Both the position numbers and the translations under genes were made by a program. From Cryptomeria japonica (Eukaryota; Streptophyta; Pinopsida; Cupressales; Cupressaceae), in contig NC_081409.1 of assembly GCF_030272615.1 (NCBI RefSeq), forward strand, positions 204,642,864 to 204,706,863: 64,000 nt of DNA, given 5' to 3'. Each line of letters begins with the position of its first letter. The first letter of the stretch is position 1. Positions 21,500 to 34,490 of this stretch are shown piece after piece. A model generated the notes under the pieces. The model was given only the letters and a program-made list of their open reading frames with translations, did not search any database and was not told the DNA's origin.

Positions 21500-22800
21500 A
21501 AACAAATAGTACAAGAATCTACCTTGCAGATTCAAACCTTTCACTACTTGGAACAAACAGAATAGCCTCAAAAATTGCTTGCAAACTGCAAGTAGTGACA
21601 ACCACAAACAGTTAAGCAACAGAAACAAAGCAGGAACCCTGCAAGCACATGGTAGGAGAAAATAAATAGGCTATAAACAAAAGCCAATACAAATGGAACC
21701 TTACCTTGCAACTTCAAACCATTAGCGGTGTTAAGCTCACAAGGAAGCCAAGTAAAATAGTCATAACGAGAACCAAACGTAACCAACAAAACAATCACAA
21801 CGAGAACAAAATCAACCAATCTATGCGAACATTTGCAGAGTGAAAATTGCAAAGTGAAATATTGGCAACAACAACAAAACAAATTACATTTTAAGGTTGC
21901 AAACACGCATAAAGAATGTTGCCATTTGTGCACAACCTCGAGGACAAAATCATTAAAGAAATCATTAAAGACAATATCTCTTGGGAAGCAGAGTGTAAAA
22001 CAATCACAATGAGAACAAAAGCTAACAACCTTATGTGGAAATTTTCAAAGCAAAAAATGTAGAGCAAAATATTGTTGACAACAACAAAACAAATTAGATT
22101 TTAGGGTTTTAATCAGCAAACTAAAACACTTATAACTTAAACTAGAATTTAATTAACAACAGAATGGTCAAAACCTAAATACCTGTCAAAGTGAACAGAG
22201 ACGTTGCAGACTGAAAGTAATCACATCCACAAACACTGAAATAACATAACTAAAGTAACAATCCTGCAAGGACACCATACCCCAAAATAAGGATGGTATC
22301 AAATAATGCATTACAAATTTAGAAAACTTTAAAAACAAAATAAACAAGTACGTGGCAACGTAAAACCTTTAACACCGATAATCTCAAGAACAAGCCCAAT
22401 AAAACAGTGTGCATTGGTGCACATCACCGGGGACGAAAAGATTAAAACAAAGTAATAAACTTAAATGAATAAATATCTACAAACAATAAAACCGAACTAA
22501 AAGCCTTTTGATCTACAACAAAAGGCACAAAGTATGAACCTTGCAACTACACCAAACTGATTTAAAGAGTGGCAGAGTGAGGAAACATAATCACAAATAA
22601 ATGTGTTAAATTGAACAGGTCCGTTGCACACTGGAAGTGGTGAAAACTATGAACAGTTAGAGAACATGAACAAAGCAAGAAACCTAAAAGTAGAGGACAA
22701 AAAATTTGAAGAGTGTTACATACCTTCAAATTACTAAACTTGGTGTATTGGATTTTGCTATTTTTGAAAGTCAATGTTCATAAAGTGTAAAACCTGTGAA
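21500..22800 (-). repeat. Exon/intron-like repeat family, left block
   Basis: Read on the minus strand the block contains units ending in TTGCAAG|GTAAG-like donors (21701-21710) and beginning after TGCTTGCAG|G-like acceptors (near 21635), with the conserved body ACTGTTTGTGG...TGACTAC...CAGTTTGCAAG. 22070-22560 is repeated at about 32210-32700, and 21670-21990 at about 33950-34420. No long open frame spans the units, so a protein function is doubtful. 22801-23273 to its right shows no gene. Confidence 0.8.
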
Positions 22801-23273
22801 ATGGAAGAGGTGCAGTTAAAGAAGAATCTTGTATTTGTACATTATTAGTTAATATTAAATCTATTGAACAAGTGAAATGGTAGAGAGAATGTTGTATTAG
22901 TACATAGTAGAATACTTACCAATTGTAAATAGTGTTGTAGTGAGTAAATAGCATCACAAACCATTATATGTGTAATACCTGTTTAAGTATAATGCCTGTG
23001 AAGAATCTTGTATTAGTACATCATTAGTTAATATTAAATGTATTGAAGTACATGAAAGTAATGAAATTTTTGAATAGGGAGTAGGTGTTACGTGTGTACC
23101 TTTTTTCTTGTAGACTTGGGGCATGCAAAAGGGCTCTTCACTTCTACAGTCATTCATTGTGTTGTCGATCCTGGAAAGTAGAAATATTGTTTTGTGATGA
23201 TACATTGAATAGAAGATATACAATACATGAAAACATAATCAAGATTTGATTTGCATACCTGATTGTGTTTGTT

Positions 23274-25561
23274 CTATAGGTATGCTTGTTCTACGTTGTG
23301 TGAAAGCTCCAGCAAGCAGGCTTCCTTTTCCTTTCGAAGTACTGTTGATGTTGCACCTTTCAATCGGGAGTACCTTTGGTAGCCGAAGTTTGGTTGTATA
23401 CGTAGATGTTCAATTGCTTTTACTCTTGAAAGGGTTGTGAATGTTAGGCCTTGTTTCTCTATTTTGCCGATGTCAACTATGGCAAAGTCTAATGTCAACC
23501 CCTGTGATTTGTGAATTGTAATGCCCCATGCTATTGCTAGTGGAATTTGTGTTCGGTTTCCTATAGTAATTGGTGGAATTGGGACATGTTTTGCATTTTG
23601 TGGATCCCATGAGGGTCCGGTATAATGTTTGAAAAGAACAATAACATATTTTGGCAAATCAGGTGGTTTCAAACCTGTAGCGTAGACAATTTGTTTGATC
23701 TGGCCCAAAGCACCATTTACAAGGCCAACTTCTATCCATAAATTTGCAATAAGCATAATTTCCTGGTCTATAGAAAGAAGAATTTCAAATGCTAGTTGTT
23801 CTTCTTGGTGTGCCTGCTTATCTCTTTGATGTGCAATGATTGTTGTTGCACATGCAATGAGTGAGTGCAATTGTGTTAACATTTTTATGTTGTGTGCACT
23901 TGAAGCTGAATTTGTTGCAAACAAATGCTTCTGTTGGCTAAAGTGATTATTTTCATCAAGTGACAAAGCATGGGTTGACCGCACCTGGAGGGATTCCCAA
24001 TCTATTTGCAATGGTGGTAAGTTGTGGATGTTAAGCAATATGTCACGGAATCTTATGTGTGAAGAACTTGTGCCTTGTTGACGAAATGGAATATCCAAGG
24101 TGACAATAGTATTGAATGTGTGCCATAGAGCTAGTGCCATTGAGTGAGATGCATATAATGGCCTATCCATAACTGGCGGAAGCTGTGCAAGATCACCAAC
24201 CAAAATGACTGATATACCTGCAAATGATTCATGTTGTCTGCTGGGAAAAGCTTCTCACAATCTTTTATCAATCTTAATGAGTAATTGAGGGCCAACAAAG
24301 CTCATTCCATCTATTAAAATGTAATGTAATTGTTTGCATTGCTCTTGAAACATTAATAGGGAATGGCCTGTTAAGGGTTTGTATTCTTGAATGGGTATAC
24401 AGAGGGCAGCATGGATTGTGGTTGCTTGGATATTACATGCAGAGACACATGTTGGTGCTAGTACAAGCAAAGGGCATTGTGCATGTTCTGTATTTGAATT
24501 TAGTTGTCTGCGTATGCAGTCAATAAGAAATTATTTTCCAGTACCTGCAGTGCCTTGAATTATTAATCATAATGGTGAAGAGTGCAGGTTGTGTTCAACA
24601 TGCGTTTTAATAATATCAAGTGCAATCATTTGGTTTCGTGCAAGCTCATAGTTAGTAGGTGCATTTAAATGCGGATTCGCAAGATTGTGGGGTGCTTGGA
24701 TTTTCTCTGTTAAAATAAAGTTAAATGCTTTTGAATGCAGTGGTTCATTAGGTATAGAAGTAGTCCAATCAAACTGTAGATCAAAATCACGTTTGCCAAG
24801 CAGTTGAAGAGCAGCAACGTTGAAGTTGTTTGATGCTCCCATTTGTGACAAAAACTCCCATTCGTACAGTCCTTCCTGAGTTGATTGATGAATATCTTCT
24901 GGTTGTAGCTCTTCACCATTTTATGTGGTAATGTGTTCTTCAAAACCATTTACGTGCCAGCGGATGTAATCTGTACTTTGAAGATCTTTCCAATTTATGA
25001 TAATTTCTTCAGGTGCGCTCCCTATATGTAGAGGAATAATTCGAAATGGTTTGTAAAGAAGCAATTCACTACAACAGAAACTTTCAAAACTGTTGTCCTC
25101 TTCTAAAGGTAATGATTTGTGTTGTGGGTAGACATTTACAATTGCGGGTAGCTTTCTTTTCATCCATTTACATGATTTACGGTGCTTAGAGTATGTATAT
25201 AGCTGGGCTGAACGAAGCAGAGTCAGGTTTGCTAATTCTGATTGTCATTTCATGTAGTTTGAGATATAAAATATTGAGGTTTGAGATTCTTCATCACAAT
25301 TAGCTATGCGTTGGAAGATTATTTTACCAAAATTCAGTGCTACAAATTGGCGTGTGCAAGATATCAATGGGAGTTTAAGCAGCATGTGACAAGTTTCTTG
25401 TGTGCTAATGTCCCTATCAGCAACTATTCCCATGAGCAACCTTTGGTATGCTAAGAGGATTGTATCATCTGAATTTGTTGATTCAACTATACGTTTCAAG
25501 ATATCAATATAACTTTCTGACTTTTGTTCAGTTTTTGATGCGTATATTGAAGGTAGTTAAC
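23274..25561 (-). pseudogene. Helitron Rep-helicase remnant: Pif1-type helicase, Rep domain missing
   Basis: DNA helicase of a rolling-circle transposon. One frame runs from ~25561 to 23274 (about 760 codons) with stops at 25242, 24918, 24564, 24531 and 24252. The start (YQRLLMGIVADRDISTQETC) is the segment that links Rep and helicase in Helitron proteins. The Walker A loop reads GTAGTGK and then a TAA (24531-24533) replaces the essential Ser/Thr. In the Walker B motif the usual IDE reads IDG, so the catalytic Glu is lost. VGDLAQLPPV, the late motif AWGITIHKSQGLTLD and FTTLSRV follow. The HUH nuclease upstream is absent; sequence beyond 25561 is microsatellite and AT-rich DNA. Clearly dead. 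Confidence 0.85.
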
Positions 25562-26030
25562 TTTGAAGCATGTATGAAGAATGTATAAGAATTGAAAATT
25601 GCTTAATGTATGGTTATGTGATTTTAGAGGATTTGTTCTGTATGTAAACTTCTTTTGTTGTGTTTATTTGTATCTGTAATGATCTGTTTTGTTGTTTTGT
25701 TGCTCTCATTGGCTCAAGTTATATATACAGCTTTTTATATATCTTTTTAATTGGCTTTACTTGAAATCTATGGGTTGTGGAAAGTCATAAATTGACTTTG
25801 TAGTGTTGTACTGCGTAAATATGTTGTTGTTAGCAACTTGGTTTTTCAAAAGGTAGCATTGTCATATAGGTATGCATAGATATAGTAATTTTTGATACAT
25901 ACACGTATGTATACATATACACATGTATATGCACACATGAATTAAATATTTGAAGTGCCACATACAAACATATGCACATATATAACTACACATGTATATA
26001 TCACAAAAATTAACACTATGAATAATAATA

Positions 26031-26111
<81 letters not shown>

Positions 26112-26673
26112 TGTATATATGTATAATTGTTTGTTGTTCTTAGTTGTTTTGTATTTTCAAAAGCATGATTGTAATATAGGTATGCACAACTATAGTAAAT
26201 TCTGATACATACAGATGTATGTACACATATGCACATGTACATATACATATAATTTAAAAATTCAAAGTTTTGTATATGAACATATGCACATATATAACTA
26301 CACGTATATATCGAAAATACTATAACTATGAATACTTATATAGTTATGTATTGTATTGTTATACAAATAGGTATAAGACTAGAAAAAGAACAATATGCGT
26401 GCATATATGTATATTTTATTTGCAAACAACATAGTGTCAACACATTTAAAAGTAATGACTATGATTGAAAATAACTTATGTCAAGAGGAAAAAATTTCAA
26501 ACAGATAATTGGTAGATGTAAGAAATGTCCATATAGATTTTTATAGAAGCACCCTTATCTTCGTAAAACGTAATTGTTTCTATATGTAAAAGTATTAAAT
26601 ATGAAAATTAGCTAATAGTATAATTGTAATGTAAACTGCAAAGTTTAATAATTAGAAAAGATGCGTTATAATT
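25562..26673. other. AT-rich spacer between helicase and RPA1 remnants
   Basis: Contains a perfect TA tract (26032-26108) and TATG/TACA-rich flanks on either side (25860-26000, 26180-26400) that resemble one another (for example AGGTATGCA.A.TATAGTAA). No coding signal. The lost Rep exons would be expected here and are not seen. Confidence 0.6.
26032..26108. repeat. (TA)n microsatellite
   Basis: 77 bp of uninterrupted TA dinucleotide. Ile-Tyr frames across it are artefacts. Confidence 0.98.
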
Positions 26674-28857
26674 CTAAGTCTCTATACTTAGGCAGCTAAT
26701 TTCTACAAGTAGTGCATGGCACTTAGCTTTGAAGTCAACAAGAGCAACTTTATTGACTGTCACTTTCATCTTTGATTCTAAATTATATGTCTTAGTAGAA
26801 ACCAACACTATGAATGAATAGTAACATGATAGTAGTCTCTTGATCATTGAGGAAGGTGTCTCTGTTGTTGTTGCATCATTTTGTAGTGCATAGAGCTATT
26901 TTGCAGTTTTGTGTAGCAAGTGAATGCCACCCTCATCAAATGCAGTGGCCCATAGAGTACCTGTGGCATCTTGCAACTTTAGAGGAAAAAGGTAACTATA
27001 ATTATAGTCTTGCATAGTCATTTGACATCTAGAGCAGAACCAAGAATCATCAGCGTGTTGTGTACATTTTTACTTGCAAGGCCTTCCATTGACTATTAGT
27101 GGGAAAGTTGCGTAAAAGAAATTTTGGTCATTGATGTTCACAAAGCATAGAACAACTAGCAATGTTGTCTGAATTGTTTCTAGTTTGATGCTCATCCACT
27201 CACGGATTGAAGAAATTGTCATTCTAGTATATTTTCCATCTATGTGGATAGTTTCTGCAACAAAGGGTACAACAAGCAAAGGGTCCTTTCCTCTTAAAGT
27301 TAGAAGCTCTGCTTCTGGAAAACTTGGGTTGATATGTAATGTTGTTGCAGCTGTTATGTTTATAAGCTTCCCATTGAAATAGCCAACACGAGCATTACGC
27401 AAAGCAAGGATAACCACACTATCATTGGTCAACATATTTTTCAATTCCAGACCCTTTTGTTCTGCCATTGGACCCCATAAGTTGATGTCAATTGTTGAAC
27501 CAGATAGATCATTAATTTTCACCACACATTTTTGTGTTTGACTGCCATCTTTCATGTGTATAGGAATGATATCTCCAACATATAGAACAAGACCAATTAT
27601 GTCAACCAGCGTGTTATTTGTTAGATGAAACAATTCACTAATGGGCGTGAAAGGACTTTGTTGATCTTGTTGTTCTTCGTTGGTGTAGCATTTTAGTATG
27701 GATGTATCAGACAAGGTGATTTCTAAATGGTTGTTTAGTTTGTTGTACCTTGCATTTGCCTCCTTAACAGATCCTTTTGAAATAATATAATGTGAACCTA
27801 TGTCCACACGGTTAGAGTGTAACTTAGCTATCTCATCAAAACATGTAATTCTAATTTCAAAACCGTCACAATCAACAATGTCAAAGCTAAACACATGGCC
27901 ATTTTTGTTTGCTATGCTATATGCCTTAATAGGCCATTTATTTTGGCATGGATTCAAAGTTTTGATAGGGCTTATATTTTCAGAAGTTGTTGTTTGTGGG
28001 GATGGCAATTTAGTTGCAAACTGAAGAGATCATTTAGATGTTGATGGTCTATCCTCAGACATAATTTCTAGTTGTTGTCCTTTGAATAGATATTTTGGTT
28101 TACCAAAGAATGGGCAATTAGTTTGTTTCACTTCCAAACTAAGTATTACAATAGTCCTGTGAAAACAAAAGACTTCTTAAATTACTGTTAATTATACATA
28201 AATAAAATTAAAAAAAGATGAAACATATTGTATTTAATAATCATAGCTTATTTCCTACCTTGTGTTCCATATGTATCGGCATGTATAACTCAATAACTGG
28301 ACTATTGTGCCTATTTTTAGAATATCTGAATCTATCAGAGTAGCATATTTAGAAGGCAAGATTGCCAATTGCATGTATGTGCCATCAGATAACATTAATT
28401 TATGTCTGTCAGTATCATCTGTGTTGTTCTGCATTTTCTGAAATGACAAAACTTGTAGCAATGCTGAAGGAAGGTCATACCCAGCATTGATAGATTGAAT
28501 TGCAAAAGGGGTAGGGACATACTCTTGGTTTTTTGCCTACAAAAAATAATATGAATATAGAGGATTTAATTTTAACGGCAACCAGCTCATATATTTCCTT
28601 ACTTGTTAATGTAAAGCTTATGTTAGTAAACTATGTAATCAAGCTATGTTATGTATAAAGTATGCATCTACTTTTGTACTATGCTATGAAAAAAGCATGC
28701 ATGTGGTAATGAAAAAGATGGTATGGAAAAGAGCAATGAACTATCCAAAAAAAGAGCATAAAAGCTTTCTATATTGAAAAGTTTTGATAATTTAGCTTAC
28801 CAAATTATCAATAGTGGAGTGCTCTATGGATTCAGAGGTAGTTGCTGAAGATGCCAT
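26674..28857 (-). pseudogene. RPA1-like single-stranded DNA binding protein, Helitron-type, three exons
   Basis: Large subunit of replication protein A binds ssDNA; RPA1-like genes are common cargo of plant Helitrons. Exon 1 is 28857-28801 (19 codons, donor GTAAGC), exon 2 28536-28259 (acceptor TTGTAG, donor GTAGGA), exon 3 from 28156 (acceptor TTCACAG). The joins keep frame. Exon 2 and the start of exon 3 give the RPA70N fold, ending with the TIVILSLEV strand. Exon 3 then gives OB fold A (from WPIKAYSIANKNGHVFSFDIVD), OB fold B (TNNTLVDIIGLVLYVGD...), and the zinc-bearing C domain (four Cys, including WFCSRC) down to TAG at 26674. In-frame stops at 28030 (TGA, in the linker), 27070 (TAA, in the zinc cluster) and 26896 (TAG). 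Intron boundaries are predicted; splice-site fit and frame agreement are good. Confidence 0.85.
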
Positions 28858-29259
28858 TGTGCATATATACCTTTTGAGAATTAAAAGTAAACTATAAGCC
28901 TGATGAATTGTAGTTCTTATATCAGAATACAATCACAACATGATGTAAGCTTATCAAAGGTATATATGCACAAACAGAGTAAAATTAACTGAGTATAGAG
29001 TAACATTGTTACAGTTTATTTTTTGTTTCAAATGCTAATGAATTGATCATAATGTGACTGAAACATGCATTGAAAGCGATAATTGTTCATATGCTGATAA
29101 GCTTAAAAAACATTAAATATGACATAGTGATTTATATATTGGAGAGCATATTAACAAAATATGAGTTTATCTGATCAAATATCTTTGAAAATATGGGATG
29201 TCTCTGTCTGTTTCGAATGTTAACCAAAATATGAATGTAACTTTTCAAAGATTGAATAA

Positions 29260-29580
29260 TTACAACAACATAGGATCAACCCAAGCAACCCATCCAAGGT
29301 CGTTATCACTCCATTTAAATACTTTGTCTCCCAATGTGAAAATAACCGTCAGATCAACTAATTGTTCAGTACTTGGTATTGGTAAAGGTGCTACTTCAAT
29401 ACTATGTATGGTTGTTACAGCACTAGAAGATGTAGAGAGGTTGACTATTGTTTGCTTTGGTGATTTATGTTCGTAGTGGGCAATGATCTTTCTGAGGTTA
29501 CTATTTAACTTGTTGTTTTCTTGCAACATGCTTTCAATTATAGTGTTGATGTCCTCTATTGCTTTCAAACTTGTATCCAT
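29260..29580 (-). CDS. Unrecognised 106-residue ORF upstream of the RPA1 remnant
   Basis: I do not recognise this protein. ATG at 29580; the first ~45 residues (SLKAIEDINTIIESMLQENN) look like a short amphipathic coiled coil, then a Ser/Thr/Pro-rich stretch and a hydrophobic tail with three Trp (FKWSDNDLGWVAWVD). It has no internal stop, unlike its neighbours, and lies 400 bp upstream of the RPA1 start on the same strand. It could be a chance frame or a cargo fragment. Confidence 0.3.
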   Translation of the reverse strand: MDTSLKAIEDINTIIESMLQENNKLNSNLRKIIAHYEHKSPKQTIVNLSTSSSAVTTIHSIEVAPLPIPSTEQLVDLTVIFTLGDKVFKWSDNDLGWVAWVDPMLL

Positions 29581-29754
29581 TGTTGAAATTTGATAGTGTT
29601 AGTGTGGCTATTTTCTGTTTGAATGACAGAGTGGGAATGCATTACTAGAAAAAGTGAACATACAAGAATAATATAACAAATCTTTAAGTAGATCACATTT
29701 TTTTTGTGAATCATAATGAATTTACTATTCTGCAAGAGAAGTGCTTAGTTGCAT

Positions 29755-29895
29755 TTATTTTAGAGTATGTGTATATGTATATCTATGTGTATATATATAT
29801 AGGTATACATGTGTATATTAGTGGACATAGATGTATACATATACATCTGATATATATACATATATATCTATATCTATACATGGATACATATTTAA
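29755..29895. repeat. TATA/TATG-rich microsatellite tract
   Basis: Irregular GTATATGTATATC / ATACATATATATC-type repeats. Similar sequence frames the TA tracts at 25.9-26.3 kb and 31.3-32.1 kb. Confidence 0.75.
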
Positions 29896-30129
29896 GTATG
29901 GGCATGAATACTTTCAGTGTGCAACGTAAGTATTCAATTTTACAGTTGTCACAAAATCAGAATTATAGACATCAATTACAATATATTAATGTTCTAAATA
30001 TGGAACATTTCTTAGTGGTTATTTATCTTGGAGATTAAAAGCCTTCATGTGCACAAAGTCAGTTATCTGATTTGTGTTACCCTAACCAAATATTTTGTCA
30101 ACCAACATTGTCATGTGGTCATCTCCGTG

Positions 30130-31260
30130 TGTGGGCTCTGTTGGCAAAGCGATGCTATCTTTAATGATTTCATCTCAAGGCTATGCATGAAAGTTGACCT
30201 TCTCTATGGCTGGTTGCAACCTTAAAATCTAATTTGTTTTGTTGTTGTGAACAATATTTTGCTCTAGAAATTTCCACATAAGGTTATTAGCTTTTGTTCT
30301 CGTTGTGACTGTTTTATGCTCTGTTTCCCAAGGGATGTTGTCTTTAATGATTTTGTCCTTGAGGCTGTGCACGAATGTCGATGTTCTTTATGGGTGTTTG
30401 CAACCTTAAAATGGAATTTGTTTTGTTGTTGTTGCCAATATTTTGCTCTGCAATTTTCACTCTTGAAATGTTTGCATAGATTGTTGGGTTTTGTTCTCGT
30501 TGTGACTGTTTTGCTGGTTACGTTTGGTTCTCTTTGTGACTATTTTACTGGGCTTCCTTGTGAGCTTGACACCATTAATGGTTTGAAGTTGCAAGGTAAA
30601 GTTCCATTTTATTTAAATATGTTTTTGTTTTGTATTGCATTTTGTTTATAGCCTTTTTATTTTCTTCTTCCGTGTTCTTGCAGGGTTGCTGCTTTGTTTC
30701 GGTTGCTTAACTGTTTGTGGGTGTCACTACTTCCAGTTTGCAAGCAATTTTTGAGGCTATTATGTCTATTGTTTAATTGTTTGTGGGCGTGTTCTGGTTG
30801 TGCCTATTTTATTCGACTGCTTTATGAGCTTCACGACTTGAATGCTTTGATGTTCTTGCAAGGTTGTTTGTTTGTTTATGTTGTTTAGGTTTGTTTATGT
30901 TGTTTAACTGTTTGTGGTTGTGTGTACTTCAAGTTTAATTGTTGTAGACAATATTTCGTTGTGCAAATTTTTGCATAAGGCTGTATATAGTTGTGGAGTT
31001 AGGTTTTCTTCTGGTTATGACAATTTTATATGGTTTCTTTGTGAGCTTCACGTCATGAATGGTTTGAATTTGGAAGGTAAGCTTGGGTTTTATTTAAACT
31101 CTTTTTTGTTTTGTAATGCATTTTTTTTATGGTCTGCTTATTTTCTCCTTTCGTCTGCTTACAAGGTTGTCTTATTGTAAGTATTTTGCTCTGTAAATTT
31201 TCTTGTAATTTTTGATTTAGTTGTCGACTTAGGTTTTCTTTTAGTTGTGAGTATTTACTG
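30130..31260 (+). repeat. Exon/intron-like repeat family, inverted block
   Basis: Plus-strand copies of the family seen on the minus strand at 21.5-22.8 and 32.1-34.5 kb. Two successive ~190 bp units (about 30140-30300 and 30320-30500) share TCTTTAATGATTT, GTTTGCAACCTTAAAAT and AATATTTTGCTCT. Donor-like GCAAGGTAAA (30591) and GGAAGGTAAG (31071) and an acceptor-like TTCTTGCAGGG (about 30678) bound the units. Short frames here encode Cys/Leu-rich peptides without known similarity. Confidence 0.8.
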
Positions 31261-31355
31261 CTCTGTGCACACGAAGGCTTTTATTCAATAAGATAAATTG
31301 ATATATATATGTACATCATGTGTATATATATAAACATGTATATATATAATTGCAT

Positions 31356-31387
<32 letters not shown>

Positions 31388-31536
31388 AAGTATTCACACT
31401 GTAAAAATTCCTTTATGCTTGCAGGCTTGCTACTTTGTTTATGTTATTTAACTATTTGTGGACGTGACTACTTTCAGGCTACAACATAGAGTACTCTATG
31501 TACATATACATACGCACATGTCTATATGTACATACA

Positions 31537-31682
<146 letters not shown>

Positions 31683-31768
31683 TACATGCGTGTATTGATA
31701 TACATGTATAGATGCCTATATATATGTACATATGTGTATGCACATATACATATATCAGTACTTCAATG

Positions 31769-31773
<5 letters not shown>

Positions 31774-31862
<89 letters not shown>
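31774..31862. repeat. (TA)n microsatellite
   Basis: About 89 bp of TA, immediately followed by another copy of the conserved repeat body (TTTAACTGTTTGTGGATGTGAC). Confidence 0.98.
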
Positions 31863-31866
<4 letters not shown>

Positions 31867-32002
31867 TTTGTTTATGTTTTTTAACTGTTTGTGGATGTGA
31901 CTACATTGAGACTACAATGTATTCTTGTATCGACAAATCTTACACACCTTACAATGGAGCTATTAAAACAGAGATTTAATAAAACCCTATATACACATGT
32001 AT

Positions 32003-32019
32003 ATACATACATACATACA

Positions 32020-32074
<55 letters not shown>
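32003..32074. repeat. (ATAC)n then (AT)n microsatellite
   Basis: About eleven ATAC tetramers run directly into an AT dinucleotide tract. Confidence 0.97.
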
Positions 32075-32077
<3 letters not shown>

Positions 32078-32089
32078 TACTCTAACAAT

Positions 32090-34490
32090 TTCTTAATCTT
32101 TGCACACATAAAGAATGTCGACAATCATGCACAACCTTGGGAACAAAATCATTAAAGACAACGTTGTTTGAGAAACAAAGCACATGCATGGAGATGACCA
32201 CAGGAAAATATTCTTGACAACAACAAAAGAAATTAGATTTTAGGGATCTAACCAGCAAACTAAAACACTTCTAACATAAGCCAAAATTTCATTAGTAACA
32301 GAATGGTCAAAACCTAAATACCTGTCAAAGTGAACAGAGACGATGCAGACTAAAAGTAATCATGTCCACAAACACTTAAATAACATAACCAAAGTAACAA
32401 TCCTGCAAGCACAACATACCCAAAAATAAGGATGGTATCAAATAATGTATTACAAATTTTGAAAACTTTAAAAACAAAATAAACAAGTACTTGGCAACGT
32501 AAAACCATTAACACTGACAACAAGGTTAGAAACAAGCCCAATAAAACAGTCCGCATCGGTGCACATAACCGGGCACAAAAAGATTAAAACAAATTAATAA
32601 ACTTAAATGAATAAATATCTGCAAATAGTAAAACCAAACTAAAACCCTTTTAACCTACAACAAAAGGCACAAAGTAGCAACCTTGCAACTACACCAAACC
32701 GAGAAATAACCAAAGTATATAAAAATGCATTACAAAACAAAAAAGAATCTAACCAAAACTAGAACTTACCTTGCAAATTCAAACCATTCACTCGGAGCGA
32801 CAACAAAACCTAAGTCAACAACTATATCCAAAGCAATGTGAAATTGCCTAGCAAACTGGAAGTAGTCACGGCCACAAACAGTTAAATAACATAGACAAAG
32901 TAACACCCCTGCAAGTAGAGCCAAGGAGGAAATAAGCAAACTATAATAAAAAAGCATTACAAAACCCCCAAAAAATTTAATAAAATCAATGCTTACCTTA
33001 AGAATTCAAACCATTCACGACCGACGACTATATGCAACCTTATGTGAATATTTGCAAACTGAAGCATTGCCAACAACAACAAAACCAATTAGATTTTAGG
33101 GTTCCAAGGGTGCATAAAGAATCTAAATAAAATGGGAACTTACCTTGCAATTTCAATAGTCACGGCCACAAACAGTTAAATAACATAAACAAACAAACAA
33201 CCCTGCAAGCACATCAAAGCATTCAAGGAGAATTCAAACCATTCACGAATGATGACTATATGCAACCTTATGCGAATATTTGCAGACCGAAACATTGCCA
33301 ACAACAACAAAACCAATTAGATTTTAGGGTTCCAAGGGTGCATAAAGAATCTAAATAAAATAGGAACTTACCTTGCAATTTCAATAGTCACGACCATAAA
33401 CAGTTAAATAACATAAACAAACAAACAACCCTGCAAGCACATCAAAGCATTAAAGGCATAAAGCTCATAAAGGAGCCGAATAAAATAGGCATAACCAGAA
33501 CAAAACCTAACTGCACCACTATATACAAACCCATGCGAAAATTTGCAGAGCGAAATAAGGCTTACAACAATAAAACAAATTAAATATTACAGTTGCAAGC
33601 AATGGAACTTACGTTGCAAATTCAAAGCATGCACGCCGTGAAAGTCACAAACCAGCCATGAAAATGGCTTCCAAAAGCAAGTAGCCACAACCACAAACAG
33701 TTAAAAAACATAAACAAATTGACAATTCTGCAAGCACACAGAAGGAAAAAATAAGTAAAATGCATTATAAAAGGAAAAAGAAAACAAATAATACAAAAAT
33801 ATACCTTGCAAATTCAAACCTTTCATGGCTTGGAACTCATAAAACAACCTCAAAAATTTCTTGCAAACTGGAAGGAGTGACGCCCACAAACAATTAAGCA
33901 ACAGAAACAAAGGAGCAACCTTGCAAGCACACGAAAGCACAAAATAAACAGGCTATAAACAAAATGGAATACAAAAGAAAAACACATTTAAAAAAAATAG
34001 AACCTTACCTTACAACTTCAAACCATTTACGGTGTCAAGCTCAGAAGTAAGGCTAGTAAAATAGTCACAACGAGAACCAAACATAAGCAGCAAAACAGTC
34101 AAAACGAGAACAAAACCCAACAATCTATGCGAACATTTACAGAGTGAAATATTCGAACAAAACCCAATAATCTATGTGAACATTTCCAGAGCGAAAATTG
34201 CAGAGCAAGATATTCGAACAAAACTCAATAATCTAAGCGAATATTTCCAGAGCGTAAATTGCAGAGCGAAATATTGGCGACAACAACAAAACAAACAACA
34301 TTTTAGGATTGTAAACACGCATAAAGAACGCCGACATTCATGCATAGCCTCGAGGACAAAATCATTAAAGACATCATTAAAGATAGTGTCCCTTGGGAAA
34401 CAAAGCGCACACATGGAGAGGATACACGCACGCACCAGAGGAAGAACGTCGCCAGAATGTCTTGCAATTTTTTGGCGGCTTTCGCCCACT
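32090..34490 (-). repeat. Exon/intron-like repeat family, right block
   Basis: Minus-strand units recur about every 230-250 bp: donor-like TTGCAAGGTAAG at about 32764, 33141, 33368, 33609 (GT preserved), 33801 and 34004, acceptor-like TGCTTGCAGGG at about 32402, 33204, 33433, 33733 and 33918. Between them lies the body TTTAACTGTTTGTGG..GTGACTA. 33000-33180 and 33235-33430 are near-identical tandem copies. The block ends near 34490 in a GC-richer stretch. Confidence 0.82.
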
